From Prostheceraeus crozeri (Eukaryota > Platyhelminthes > Polycladida > Euryleptidae): a stretch of DNA of 64,000 nt. Location: positions 1 through 64,000 of the forward strand of contig CAJQUW010010466.1 of NCBI GenBank assembly GCA_907163375.1. Reading direction: 5' to 3'. The notes under the pieces were generated by a model. That model was given only the letters and a program-made list of their open reading frames with translations. It had not been told where the DNA came from and ran no database searches. Positions 28,793-40,409 of this stretch are shown in pieces; within the stretch, counting starts at the first letter, position 1; every line of letters starts with the position of its first letter. The position numbers and the translations under genes were made by a program.

Positions 28793-29538
28793 AGTCCGGG
28801 AGCTAGCGTGAAGTTGTGCAGGGAACGAGGTAGTACATAAAACTTTCACATAGCATAGTACACCTCTAACCTACTGCAAAACTTCGCGTCTGCCGGATCA
28901 GATCATTTGCTTTTACGAAATAGAGAGGATAACACAATCCTATGTATTTCCAGTGGTAAAATTGTGACATTTAAGGTGTTGACTCCATTTTTTCGAATTT
29001 TTGCTCATAAAAGTTACACAAATTGGTATTTTGTTGAACTGTTTATTATAGAAATCATCTACAGATCATGATCTTTCAAATGAGTCATCATTCAGTGACA
29101 GAGGATGAAGTAAAGTGTACAGACAGACACTTTTCGTTTAAGTATAGCAACAATTTTCCTGAAATTTCTATGTTAAAATTTGTAGTTACATCAACGAAAA
29201 GTGTCTGTTTGTACACTTTACTTCATCCTCTGTCACTGAATGATGACTCATTTGAAAGATCATGATCTGTAGATGATTTCTATTATAAACAGTTCAACAA
29301 AATACCAATTTGTGTAACTTTTATGAGCAAAAATTCGAAAAAATGGAGTCAACACCTTAAATGTCACAATTTTACCACTGGAAATACATAGGATTGTGTT
29401 ATCCTCTCTATTTCGTAAAAGCAAATGATCTGATCCGGCAGACGCGAAGTTTTGCAGTAGGTTAGAGGTGTACTATGCTATGTGAAAGTTTTATGTACTA
29501 CCTCGTTCCCTGCACAACTTCACGCTAGCTCCCGGACT
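28793..29538. repeat. Long near-perfect inverted repeat, 346-bp arms
   Basis: The left arm 28793-29138 and right arm 29193-29538 are complementary over their full length without net indels; I count about two mismatches. The spacer is 54 bp. The ends read AGTCCGGGAGCTAGCG and CGCTAGCTCCCGGACT. It has no coding content apart from a palindrome-made ORF. It could be a fold-back transposon, a hairpin RNA locus or an assembly/library fold-back. Confidence 0.95.
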
Positions 29539-29939
29539 AGCGAGCCAATCAAGTGAAAGGTACATATCTTTGACTTATTTTTCCTCCGTGATAAATTAGT
29601 AAAATAGAAATATTGCTCACCCCGCTCGATTCTTCACGATGTGTGCTCAGGTATATTTAAAAAAGGAATCAAAAATAAACTTTTCCTTTGCTATATATAA
29701 TTTTAAAAGATTCAATTAAAACCCCAACTTTTTGTCCACCAATGACAGTATTTTAGTCTTGTTACTATTATTTTAGTTATTAGGACCTTATTGCCATTTT
29801 CTTTGTATTTCTGCATAATTTCTGGTTTTATCTAGTTTTGAAGAATTCCGTCAAAATAAAAATCAATCACAGAAAGGTTACAAGTTATTCTCAACAAAAA
29901 GTTAAACAGAGAAGCTAAGCAGAATTATTATATAGACTA
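29539..29939. other. Probable 3' flank or 3' UTR of the 30-34 kb LINE
   Basis: AT-rich and non-coding, directly beyond the 3' end of the LINE reverse transcriptase (minus strand). No poly(A) or microsatellite tail is certain. Confidence 0.35.
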
Positions 29940-30008
29940 CATGCCCAAGGAAAGAAAGAATTCTGTTTTCTGGCGGTTCTCAGACTCGGCATTCTTAAAC
30001 TCTCGTTC

Positions 30009-32565
30009 TTAGGAGCCTTTTGGCACGTAAGTCTTCAGTGGATGGTTATCGTTCCCGCAATTCAAAAGGAAGTCAACACTTATTCGATGTCGTTTCACAT
30101 CAATTGATGGGAAATTGCTACATTTGCAGTTGTAGCCACATATTATTCGATGTGCACGTTTTTCAGCTTTTTTCGTGTTGTTCAAACTCTTCTTTGACAT
30201 CTTACCAAAGAGAGGACATGCGTAAAGCAACACAGACATAATTAATAACACGTAGTTGTTAGTCAGCTTCTTCTTAGACATAATATACTTTAGACAATAG
30301 ATTACGAATAGACGTCGTGATGTAGTTTGACAGACATTAGTAAAGTGAGTATCCCGTGTCAGATTTTCGCTCCATGTAACTCCTAAGATAGAAAGTTGAG
30401 ATACCACAGGTGTGTCAGGATAAACAGGAATATCAATGTCTCGTGATCTTTTAACCACCAACTGCTTGCTCTTCTTCAAGTTGACATGCAGATGTTTCTG
30501 TTCAATCTTATCTTGGACTGTGGTCAAATGCATTGGGCTGATTGCATCGCGAGAAATCTGTTCGCCCAATGTCATGTCGTCGGCGTACCTTATCAAGCGT
30601 GAATTCCTGGAAGCAATTTGTATTGAGCCAACGAATACTGCGCACAAAAAGGACCAAAGACAGATCCTTGAGGTAATCCTGATTTGACCTTCATTACGGG
30701 ACCAATCATTTGGTTCAGCTTGACACACTGCTTCCGATCAGTAAGAAAGGAATGTAGCCACAATAAAAATCCGTGGTGAAGGTCTCCAACAGTATTAGGG
30801 TAGTTGATAATGCGATTATGTTGGATCTTGTCAAATGCCTTAGCGAGGTCAATACAAGTAATTTTCACAGCAAGTGTCTTCTTCATCCATCATAGTTGTT
30901 ACAGTTTCGTGTATCTGAATCAATGCACTTGAAATTGACGCAAGTGATCGAAAAACATGCTGATGATTTCCATGTAAGTTGATAATATTGTTCCTGTAGG
31001 CTACTTGTTCATAGCGAGTCTTTCGAAGACTTTCCCTATAGATGAAAGCAAGGAGATTGGTCGAAAGTCTTGTAGTGCTGGGTTTTGAGGTTTTGGAACG
31101 GGACCAATTATTGCATTTCCCAAATGATCGGAAAACATTTCTCGTTGACTGATGATGAGAATATGTGTTGCACATCTAATGCTCACTTGCTCGCAGCAAG
31201 CGAGATGGAAGACCATCGTAGCCTGCCGACTTTTCGTCCTTCAGTTTCGTCAAGTGAAAGAAAACCTCTTCAGCTGTATTATTTAAATGCCATGGGACAT
31301 TCTGAAGAGGCAGCAAGTCCGAATCATCGTCTTTGTTGAAATTCTCTGAGAAAAAGGAAGTCAGAGTTCTGAGAGCTTCATGTGTCGATGAATCATCTGC
31401 AAACATGTTCCTGATGAACTTGCGTTTCTTCTTTTTGCCACTTATCTATATTTGTTCTATATGTTATCTATATTCTTTTCTATATTGTTGCCCCACCTTT
31501 CTTTTGATTTCAACACTTCTGATCTTACTTTGTCTTTGAGATGGAAGAAAAGAGGCCAGTTGCGTTTGTGAAAAGCAAGACATTTATCTTCAATCATGGA
31601 CTTCAAGACAAGTGAAATCCAAGGTTTATCCTTGTCACTCATGGCGATTGGTCGTTTTGGGATAACTTCCATGGTTCAAGTAAAAACATCGTAAAAAGCA
31701 AAGCAGCTTTCATCATCAGAGGAGGAATCGTACACTGGCGAGAAGCTGGAATTCTTGATGTAGTTACGAAATTCTACTATGCTGGACTTATCGATAATCG
31801 CAAACATCACAAATTTGGGGAAACTGACAGTAAGCTGCTTTTTTAGGTGACAGAAAGATACTATTGTGATCGGACGATCCCAGTGGGGGACCTACAATTG
31901 CTTCTTCGCTGTACTTGTTCAGGAGTCGGTCAGAAATCCATATTTGGTCGAGGAAAGACGAAAGTCTAGTAGGTTGAAGTACTACATTAGTGCACACAAG
32001 CTGGTTTCGAATAAAAGAAGATTCAAAATCATTAGAATTTCCACAAATAATGTAATTCACTTTTGGATCACTGGAAGTTATGAAATCCATGTGCGAGATG
32101 GTAAACTCTTCTAGAAACTGATGTTAATATGCCAGGAGGCCAGGGGAATATACAGTACATTACAAGTATGAAGATGTTGATTTCATGAACACGTATGCGA
32201 AGGGAAAGAGCTTCAACAAAATCAGTAGGTTGTAATTGGAAACCAACTATTCTTGCTCTAAGCGAATGTTGAGTCCAAGCACAAACACCGCCCCCGGATC
32301 GGAATCGGCGATCCTTTCCGAATGCAGAGTAATTGTCAATGTCAATGAAGTCATTGTGAATATTGTCGTGTAGCCAAGACTCAGTCACAATAATCAACAT
32401 TGGTTTAAGATGGGACACTAGAACAGACAGTTCATCCAACTCGTTTGAGATCAAGCTGTCGTTCAACACCATCAAAGAGAGTGCATCCACTTCTGGTTCA
32501 TGCAAAAGCCCACAGGAAAGCCCTGGGAATTCACAGGGCGACAATTTTATCATGCTGAATGACAA
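30009..32565 (-). pseudogene. LINE ORF2: endonuclease and reverse transcriptase remains
   Basis: Endonuclease: MLIIVTESWLHDNIHNDF, then FRSGGGV (32.4-32.3 kb) and, near 31.9 kb, QPTRLSSFLDQIW and GSSDHNSIF. RT: KSAGYDGLPSRLL, FRPISLLSSIGKVFERL, IDLAKAFDKIQHNRII, SGLPQGSVFGP, then RYADDMTL near 30.6 kb. The tail ends RAHRIICGYNCKC. These are APE-type endonuclease and non-LTR RT signatures. The gene is spread over at least six frames with stops, typical of an old inactive copy. Confidence 0.88.
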
Positions 32566-32735
32566 CGTCTTCGCCTCGATGTCGTCTTGTTTTCAATTCA
32601 TCCCGCAGCTTCTTTGATTGAATTCTTTGTAGAGGTGTTAGGTCTGGGTTGATGAATATACATTCTTAAGAGTTTCATGCCTTGAGTTTCGAAGAGACTT
32701 TCCTTTCTTAATGACTAATTGCTTTATCCACAGAA

Positions 32736-34180
32736 TTAAATGTCTTGTTCATCGAAGCGCGCACAGATGAATCTAATTTTGTGTTTATCAGATGACTTAT
32801 AGAATTCAACCTTGAGTAGTCGTGTATTGTCAGTGCGTGGTTTCCTGATTCTGGCTGTCTTTTTAATTTTTATGTCGTCCAGTTCTAATTCGTGAAAAAT
32901 TCCCTCTGACATTTCCATGTCATGGTCAATTCTTTCTTGCAGAGAACCGTCTTGTTTTTTCAAAAAGTCCAGAGACAATTATATTTTTCTTTCGAAATTT
33001 CAGTTGTTCACATTCAGACATCACATCGCTAAATATAGTCTCAGACTTCAGCGCATGCTTGTTCATTTGGCATTCCACAGTTTGAACTCTTTTTTGCAGA
33101 TCCTGCACATCAGAGGTAAGTTTCACGATACCCACAGCTATACAGGTCTTTTCATAAGTAACCATACATATTTGAGGGTAATAACTTTCAGACTTTTTGC
33201 AGCCTTAATGCCCTCCTGCTCCACTTCGGATTGGATACGTATTGATGACGTGCTATGCGTGGGAAAGTAAGAGCGTTACTATGGCCAAGTTGCCCATCAG
33301 CCAATCACATCATTGTCATTTGTCTCACACAGTTAATGATATTGAATGCTAATTTTCAATCAAAACGATGCCCGGACGTTAGATTGAACGCACTCGGTAC
33401 GAGATTGTTTTTGCATGAAAACAACAATTCGGTCAAGAAAATGATGATTCATCGAGGGACCATTCATGATATCATAAAGAAATTTCAATTGACAGGAGAA
33501 GTCCACGATTTGGAGCGCATCGGATGACCAGGAAGACGACACATCAACAGGATCGTCATCTCGTGCGCAAGGCTTTGTCCAATCGTCTGTCATCGACTAA
33601 GTAGCTGCAACTAATAATCAGAATGAATATTTCAAATGTAACTGTCCATCGCCGCCTCAAGGAGGCTGGCTTTCGATCCATCGTCATTAAGAAAAAGCCG
33701 GTTTTGATACGCGACACTAAGAGCGGTAGCTTGAATGGGCACGGGAACATCTTAGCAGGTCGATTGAAGACTGGCAGAAGGTCAGTTTCGTCGCTGAGGC
33801 TCCTTTTTTTGCGAATCGCACGGTTGGTTGTCAATTCGCTCCGTTAAGAAAAAAATTGCTCTGCTAAGAGGAGAGAGTGAACAATTCCTGTTTGTGTAAT
33901 CTAACATTGTATATTTTAAATTTTTTGTTTGAATAGATTCACATGCACGAGTTTTAATGTTTTATTTGAAATGTAAGTGTACGGTTACTTATGAAAAGAC
34001 TTGTACTTCTGCAATGCGATTACCGAGACCCGCAATGGCTGTGTTCACTTGTTCAAAATGAGTTTGGATATAAGCGAGTACCTCACGTTTGTTATCCGCT
34101 AACAAACTTTTCATTTCATTAATTTGCACTAGAGTTTGGGAATTAGCTTTGTTACTCCGTGTGACTGGCGGCGGCGGCAT
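32736..34180 (-). pseudogene. LINE ORF1 protein, interrupted by a Tc1-like insertion
   Basis: From 34180: MPPPPVTRSNKANSQTLVQI and a helical stretch up to RIAEV near 34004. Beyond the insertion (33143-34003), AVGIVKLTSDVQDLQKRVQT continues the coiled coil, then RKKNIIVSGL, the start of the RRM-like domain, and an end at RFDEQDI. This is the coiled-coil plus RRM layout of LINE ORF1 RNA-binding chaperones. The frames on the two sides agree if the TATA at the left junction is counted as one target TA. There is also a frame change within the RRM part. Confidence 0.75.
33143..34003 (+). mobile_element. Tc1/mariner-type element nested in LINE ORF1
   Basis: Ends are CAGGTCTTTTCATAAGTAAC on the left and, inverted, CAAGTCTTTTCATAAGTAAC on the right, flanked by TA at 33141-33142 and 34004-34005. 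The 861-bp body carries transposase pieces on the plus strand: IHDIIKKFQLTGEVHDLERI (helix-turn-helix part), TVHRRLKEAGFRSIVIKKKP, then IEDWQKVSFVAE, where the first catalytic Asp would sit. It is shorter than the usual 1.3-1.7 kb and lacks most of the catalytic domain, with stops and shifts, so it is a non-autonomous relic. It inserted after the LINE. Confidence 0.88.
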
Positions 34181-34313
34181 TCGTGACAGGATATTCGACG
34201 AACATTAGGAGAGAAAAAAATTCTCGGAGAATTGAACCAGGGGGGTTCCAGTCAATGGTTTTTCACACACCTTTGTCCACTGCGCTTTGCCGAATTTCAC
34301 TGAAGGGAATGAT

Positions 34314-35077
34314 CAAAGATCGGCAATGATAAAATGATATCATTTTATTTTTAGGAAAAATGATATCATTTTATTTCATTTTATTTTTGAAAAATGATGT
34401 AAAATAATATCATCAAAAGTTTTTGTTCCATTTTTTTTTCTAATCTCCGCATTTTGTATTGAAGCAAATTTTGTCTCTTTCGTTTGCTCTACCCATGTCT
34501 TTCCCCACTGGTTGATTCATTTAACGAAAAGCAAGGGGTTATTGTCTGTCAGTCTGTGTACTACACAGGGTCAAACAATGCAGGACTGCAGGTGCGCTAA
34601 GAAGCAGGTATGACTCACCTTTTTTCGTACTTACAATACTGTTAGCCCAACCAACTGCATATTGTGTGCATATTTTTAATTCGAGTGTATAAAACTTAAA
34701 TGAAAACTTGCGATGTCTAATGTATAGGCCATAGGCCCTACCTAAGTTTTGATATACAAGAAGCTTTGTATGACTAAACTGCTTTCTTCGGTCTTCCATT
34801 AATTGGAATATATCGATGCTGCATGCAATCTAATTTTGATTTCACTGCTAAGAGCAGTAAAAGTGATTTGGTAGCAGTGTAAATCGAAAAATTCGTATGA
34901 CTAGATTTGCGTATTTACAGCGTAGGCCTACGCATATTTCATTAAAAATGGTATATTTTCATTATAAAAAAATGAAATGATATAAAATGATGTCATTTTA
35001 TATCATTTGATAAAATTCGTAAAATGGTATTATTTTATATCATTTTGAAAATAAAATGATATCATTGCTGATCAGAG
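34314..35077. mobile_element. hAT-like non-autonomous element with 8-bp target duplication
   Basis: GGAATGAT is found on both sides (34306-34313 and 35078-35085). Ends are CAAAGATCGGCAATGATA and, inverted, CTCTGATCAGCAATGATA. Both ends continue into AAATGATATCATTTTA-type palindromic repeats. The 764-bp interior has no transposase. An 8-bp duplication suits the hAT superfamily. Confidence 0.75.
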
Positions 35078-35085
35078 GGAATGAT

Positions 35086-38000
35086 AGCCTTGCCGTGAAT
35101 CCGGAAATCAAGAACTCGTGTGCATGAAGTGTCTGATCGATGACGTCGGAATTTTCTACAGCGGTGCAACGACAGACAAATGAAGTTATTTGTAAGCACT
35201 AATCACGGAGATCGATGGATAGGATCACAAATCGACGATCTACGGAGTATCCCTCAGGATAATGAGCACACACGAAGCACGATGAGCCAGACGAGATGAC
35301 AAGGATAACGGAGATACAAATAATTTCCAGAAAAGACGGACACAAACCTAAGTGCGACCACTATAACGATGAATAGAACGCAGATGCAAGACCACGACCA
35401 GCCAGATGATGTTGTGCAAATGGGAGGATTGATTTATAAATGGTTAGATGATAGAAATTCGACTTTTGGTTTAAGACTAGAAATGGATGAGAGCTGCCAT
35501 GACAACGAATGTCTTCGATGTAGCAGTTTTTAATGTGCATGACCTTTCTAATCTTTCATTGCTACAGTGTCGGGTTTATATGGTTAGAATCAAAATATTC
35601 TATGTGGTTGGAATTCAACCACCCTTATGCAATTGAATTTTCTGACTCCTTGGTTTTGAGGCAAAGCACATTGCTCAATCCTCGGGTTTTACTTTTAGCC
35701 AAAAAAAAACGTTTATAAAGTTACATGTAAAATCACATACAACAAAGTCCCGACGTTTCGAGTGTCATACTCTTCCGGGTCTTCCGGGTCTTCCGGGTCT
35801 TCCGGGTCTTCCGGGGAGGATTCTATGGAATGAAATGAATCTCTTCAAATGATTAATTCTATGACAATTGTGGCAAGTCAACTGCAAGCACCTTCGTTAC
35901 ACAAGAAATTAACAGGTGGTGATTCTAACAAGAATGAGACTTGATGAAAAGTAAGATACACACATGTAGGTAGACACTCACATGTATATTAGTGAAAAAA
36001 ACTGTGATATATCGGAAATTCCCGTATACAAGGAAAAGATTAGCTTTCTTAAACGAAAATTACCAAGTCCTGGTAATTTTCTGTTTGCCTAAATAGAACA
36101 TTACCGGGGAACTGAAATTATGTTTCAAAACAAGCATCGTTTTTCATGACACCAATCACATGTCCCAAAGTATAAAATCGAATTGTGCCTACAAACTGGC
36201 CTACACATGATGGGAAAGGATCCTCAATCCTGAAATTGCGTCACATTGTCATCTTGTTATTGAAAATCGTTTCTTTTTTATTGCAGTGACGATTATCCAA
36301 TATTGACATTTGTCGTCGTTTTTCATTGATTTGGATTTAGAATATTGATACGTCTTTACACTGAAAAGTTAAAATTGGAAAGTTTTAAAATTGCCTCCTA
36401 GGAGGCAGTTTTCATATCTGAAATAATTATAGGTGCCTACATAATCAGAAACTTGACAAAAGGGTTCTATGAAGAACTTCTTCGAAACTACTTCATTTCC
36501 ACTTTTTCGCAGCCGTCCATTGTCGGAAAAATTTCATTTTAGAAGTATGTTGTCGTCTGGTCACTCGACATATACGTGCAATTATAATTCAGAAATGTTA
36601 GTTTCATTCATCATAAGCAAACTAAATGACTTATCAGGTGACACTTCTACATCTAAATTGACGTCTACAACACTGTCTGTTTGATAAACGATCAATTTTG
36701 TTTCAACAATAGAGCTTAAATGTGATAATGATCTTCCTTTGCAAAAGTACCTCCTACGTGGCACTTTTAACAACAAAGTATTAGGTGTGGTAAAAAAATA
36801 CAATGCGCATCAGATTAAAAGCTTGCGCACATTCATTGACTGTATGAAATAGTTGTCATATTGACGCAAAGCTATAGGCTCTTTTATTTTTTTCTACCCT
36901 CACACGACTTTAATTGCTATCTCATGAACACATGAAAATATCTATATATTGTGGAATATTCAGATAACGGAGATGTCAGAGGTCAAAATTTTAGTCTGAT
37001 TTATTAGTTGAAAGCATGGCATTTAAAGAAACGTCCTCCGCTACAAAACAAATTGTACAATGACATTGTTCTGCTCAATTTTCTAACGCTGAAACTGAAG
37101 CAATCTAAAACAACTGTTTGTCATAATTATGTCTGATCATCATCTTGCAGAACACAAAGTTCGTTAAAGTTTAAATATGGTCTGATGCATCTGCGAATCG
37201 TTTAACAACAATAAGAAAAATGCCTCCCAGGAGGGTTTAACCTCCTAAGAGGCACTCTGTTAGAAGATTTTTACTAATGTTTTGAATTTTCAGCTTATCA
37301 ACCGATTCCTTGAAAATGCAATCTATCAAGGGAATACAAAACCGTCTAACTCCATTAGAGAAATCTATGAAAAATGTTTTACATAATGACAGGAGGAAAG
37401 CTGAATATTAGAAATGAGCCAAAAAGAAGAGTAGATTACATGATTTTAATTCTATTACAGAGTGATAGTGAACTGGGCTGGAAAATTTCGCTACTTCGAA
37501 GAATGAGTTATTGCGAGATTTCATGAATTTTAGACACACATTGTAGGTTTATAAAAGAACAGACATTAGATGAATTTTACAGAATAATAATCTTCCTTCA
37601 GTATCAGAATGCATGATATAAAGCTGCGAAAAAGTGAATATCCGCGTGAAAGCTGGGATATTTTTGCAAAACAGGTCCAGCCAAGATAGTGTATGGCATG
37701 TGCTCGTTTCTTCAAACACATTTTATTACAAATAAAAAGCTCACACCGCTTCGAAGCAATTAATCCACCACTGCACGCATTGACATAGGCATGGCCATCA
37801 GCTGCCTAAGTGGATTCATCAATGCCAGCTGAGCTTTTACACTAGCACGCAAGAAGGACGCAAAAAAGCAGTCCTCATCATCATCTAGAAATAATACACA
37901 GCGTAAATTATGAACTGGATAGGATATTTTGTCAGGTTAGAATATGCATAATAATTAAGAGTCTCAAAATCAATTTTCGGCAACTAGATTTAAAATCATA

Positions 38001-38140
38001 TGTCGCTAGTGTTGACTAGGTGCATTTCATTGTTTTACTCGCAATTTGAAGTGATTGAATTCGATTAGACATTTATTTTGAATTGAGCATAGGCCTGCCT
38101 ATCGCTTGGCTATCTACTGTCCAAAAATTTATACATACAG
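35086..38140. other. No gene; microsatellite and small palindromes
   Basis: The first 300 bp is GC-richer and may be further 5' flank of the LINE. A 9-bp repeat, TTCCGGGTC, occurs five times at 35771-35815. The 16-bp perfect palindrome TGCCTCCTAGGAGGCA lies near 36394, with related partial palindromes near 36747 and 37222. No coding is supported. Confidence 0.5.
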
Positions 38141-38800
38141 GGTGAACGCAAAAGAATGTCTCAACTTAAAACCCATGGCAAGATAAAAATAGTGTCCAAA
38201 ATTAAACCAATGTATCTTTCGAAGGGTGACGCTCTGAAGTTTTTCTTGGATACAAAGATGCAACGACTGCACTAAATTTTTCTCACCTACCTTTGCAATA
38301 ATTTGATAAAATGTTTAATTTCAAAAATCACTTTCACAGATTGGTTTAGTTGCTAGGAATAAACTATCTAATTCAGGGTTTTATTTATAACTTATCTCTT
38401 TCTTTATTTTCCAATGGTCGCAGTTTAGAATAACATCTGTATTAAAGAAATGACATCACAAATGTTCAATATGACAGCATCGCGAGGCGAGAAAAACATC
38501 CTCTCGATAAGGAAATTCATGCGTTATTGTTCCGATGACTGCTTTAACAGCTGCTTGACACTTGTTAGATGAGATAGCCTGTAAAACTGTATCCTTGAGG
38601 TAGCCCCGTATGACTTGTTTTTTCATTGGGCTTATGTAAGGCTTATGTATGTGAAGGTGGGAAAAATTTGGTACATTCTTTACAACTTTGTATCCAAGAA
38701 AGACTTCAGAGCGTCACCTTTCGAAAGGTATGTTGGTGAAATTGAATTTGATGTGATTAACCTATGGGAGCAGGCCGGACCAGGTCTGAAAATTGCCGAT
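38141..38800. mobile_element. Palindromic MITE with diverged arms
   Basis: Arms at about 38214-38300 and 38645-38730 are inverted copies; both include CTCTGAAGT, TTTCTTGGATACAAAG and AAATTTTTC. Weaker pairing continues outward. The left end CAGGGTGAACGCAAAAG resembles the CAGGGTGAGTAAAA end of the mariner-like element at 40410. No transposase is seen. Confidence 0.6.
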
Positions 38801-38921
38801 TTACAACTTTGACAACAAATGTTCATGTAGACGACAAAATAAACCAACTACTAAATATCTTCTAAAAGGAATTAGGAAATACCGATGATTATGTACAATT
38901 GCATTCACTCAAAATACTAAC

Positions 38922-39300
38922 CTGAAAGTAAAGCCGTTGCTGTTGAAGCTGAGTCTGCTACCATTTGATTGTTGCTGTAAGTCTTCGATAGACCAATAAA
39001 AGGCGATTCTTCGAATAGAAGTTTCTGGAATCCGGGATGTTTATCTTTTTCTTTTTGGGCCTTGAAGATACGAGCCGCAGTAACCGTAGGGATAGACATA
39101 CCATCTCCGACAAAAAGAATGATATTTTTTGCCCTGTGATCAATTTTTGTTTTTTTCAAGATCCTATTCAATTCTTCCGCTGAAACTTTATTCCAATAGT
39201 CAGCCGCCTCCGATTGAGTTTCATATCCCAAAGATGTAGAAAGAATTGAAATCAGAAAAATGCTAGACAAGTAGCCAAACATTTTGTAGATTCTCTTCAA
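38922..39300 (-). CDS. Alkaline phosphatase gene A, exon 1
   Basis: It codes for the first 126 residues of a secreted or membrane-anchored alkaline phosphatase, a zinc/magnesium phosphomonoesterase. Residues 1-25 (MFGYLSSIFLISILSTSLG) form a signal peptide. NIILFVGDGMSIPTVTAARI carries the metal-binding Asp, and VADSASTATALLSG holds the Asp-Ser-Ala of the catalytic serine. The exon ends at CTTTCAG followed by GTTAGT, in phase 1. It lies head to head with gene B, whose exon 1 has exactly the same length and boundary. I find no exon 2 to the left in this window, so intron 1 must be very long or the copy is incomplete. Confidence 0.9.
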
Positions 39301-40407
39301 TTGTACTAAGATACAGAAATGCTTGCAGATGTTGATTGAATAGCGAGAGGAGACAACCAGTTAGCAAATGATTTCAGTGATCAAATGCAGGGATGTGCAA
39401 ACCTATTTCGAAAATGCGTTCGACCTTGCATGTATCACAGTTCCAGGACAGAACGTTTCCTGTCGATGATATCCAAACTATCTGTATGCTGCTTTCATAC
39501 AGATGGGAAAGTACACATACATGTAATTGTATCATTGTTGTCTCATGACTTCTAGTGGCCTTATCGGTAACTACAGATAAAATTCCGAACGCGTGTGAAT
39601 CACCATTGGAATTCAATATTTTGCTTTACGCAGCAATTTGTCGTTCTCACGTTGCACCTCAAAGCAAGGATCTCAGAAGAATGTTCTTAAGCGGGAGTCA
39701 GTCAATAATTATAAAATCAAGAGGGTGGCATTATTCGAGCCGGTGTTATGCTATTTACCTTCCCCTATAAACAGTTTCCGATCGAAAAATGATGTAAAAA
39801 ATTAATGTATGCTTTTAACTTTCTGGAGGATAATAAGTGAATGGAGAATATGAATACCATAACACCGGGAAGTGTCTGCTTTCGAAAAATGAGATCGGTT
39901 GGCTGGAGTTCGTTATTTCAGTTTTTATATTTCTGTTTAATCGGCATGTGTGATTGTGCACGAATTGATTTGTTAAAGTCATCGATGAACATATACTGCT
40001 GATGGATTGATACAAACTGAAACGATTTTCAAAGACAAAATTGAATGATGCTAACTGAATGATTAGTGATTATATCGTTGAAGAATAACGACAACTATAT
40101 TTCCTCAAGGCCAGGGCCCATAAAGGTGGCTTTTAAAGGCTTTTGCTCGTTTAATGGCAAATCCATGGCCAGAATGAACGAAGCAATTGCCAACCTCGAC
40201 ATTTTTGTCCGGTCTCAAATGGAGACGTGCTGCAATTACCTAATTACACTTATCGAATATTTTAACCTTTTTTTCTCCTGCCATAATCGTGTTCCTTTTT
40301 GCCTCATCAAGCCCACATACCGAATACTCAATCACCCAAGTAACCCTTCCGCCTCTCCTTTGCAAGCATAGAGGGGCATCTTTGCAATGAACTTCTTCCA
40401 TAGCGTA
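39301..40407. promoter_or_regulatory. Upstream region of alkaline phosphatase gene A
   Basis: Non-coding part of the 3.8-kb interval between the two gene heads. No clear TATA box or repeat is found. Short ORFs here look random. Confidence 0.4.
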
Positions 40408-40409
40408 TA

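Larger units (their letters stand above)
29940..34313 (-). mobile_element. Long CR1/L2-like LINE with ORF1 and ORF2, degraded
   Basis: Minus-strand order from 5': ORF1 (34180 to about 32736), endonuclease (32565-31790), linker (31672-31457), reverse transcriptase (31406-30100) and a C-terminal tail. The order is that of a full LINE. ORF1 is interrupted by a Tc1-like element. ORF2 is split across several frames with stops, so the element is dead. The 5' UTR may extend to 34313, where an hAT-like element has inserted, and possibly beyond it (35086 on). Confidence 0.85.

Noticed and set aside
29068-29265. 65-residue ORF at the centre of the long inverted repeat
   Set aside because: It arises from the palindrome and has no independent support.
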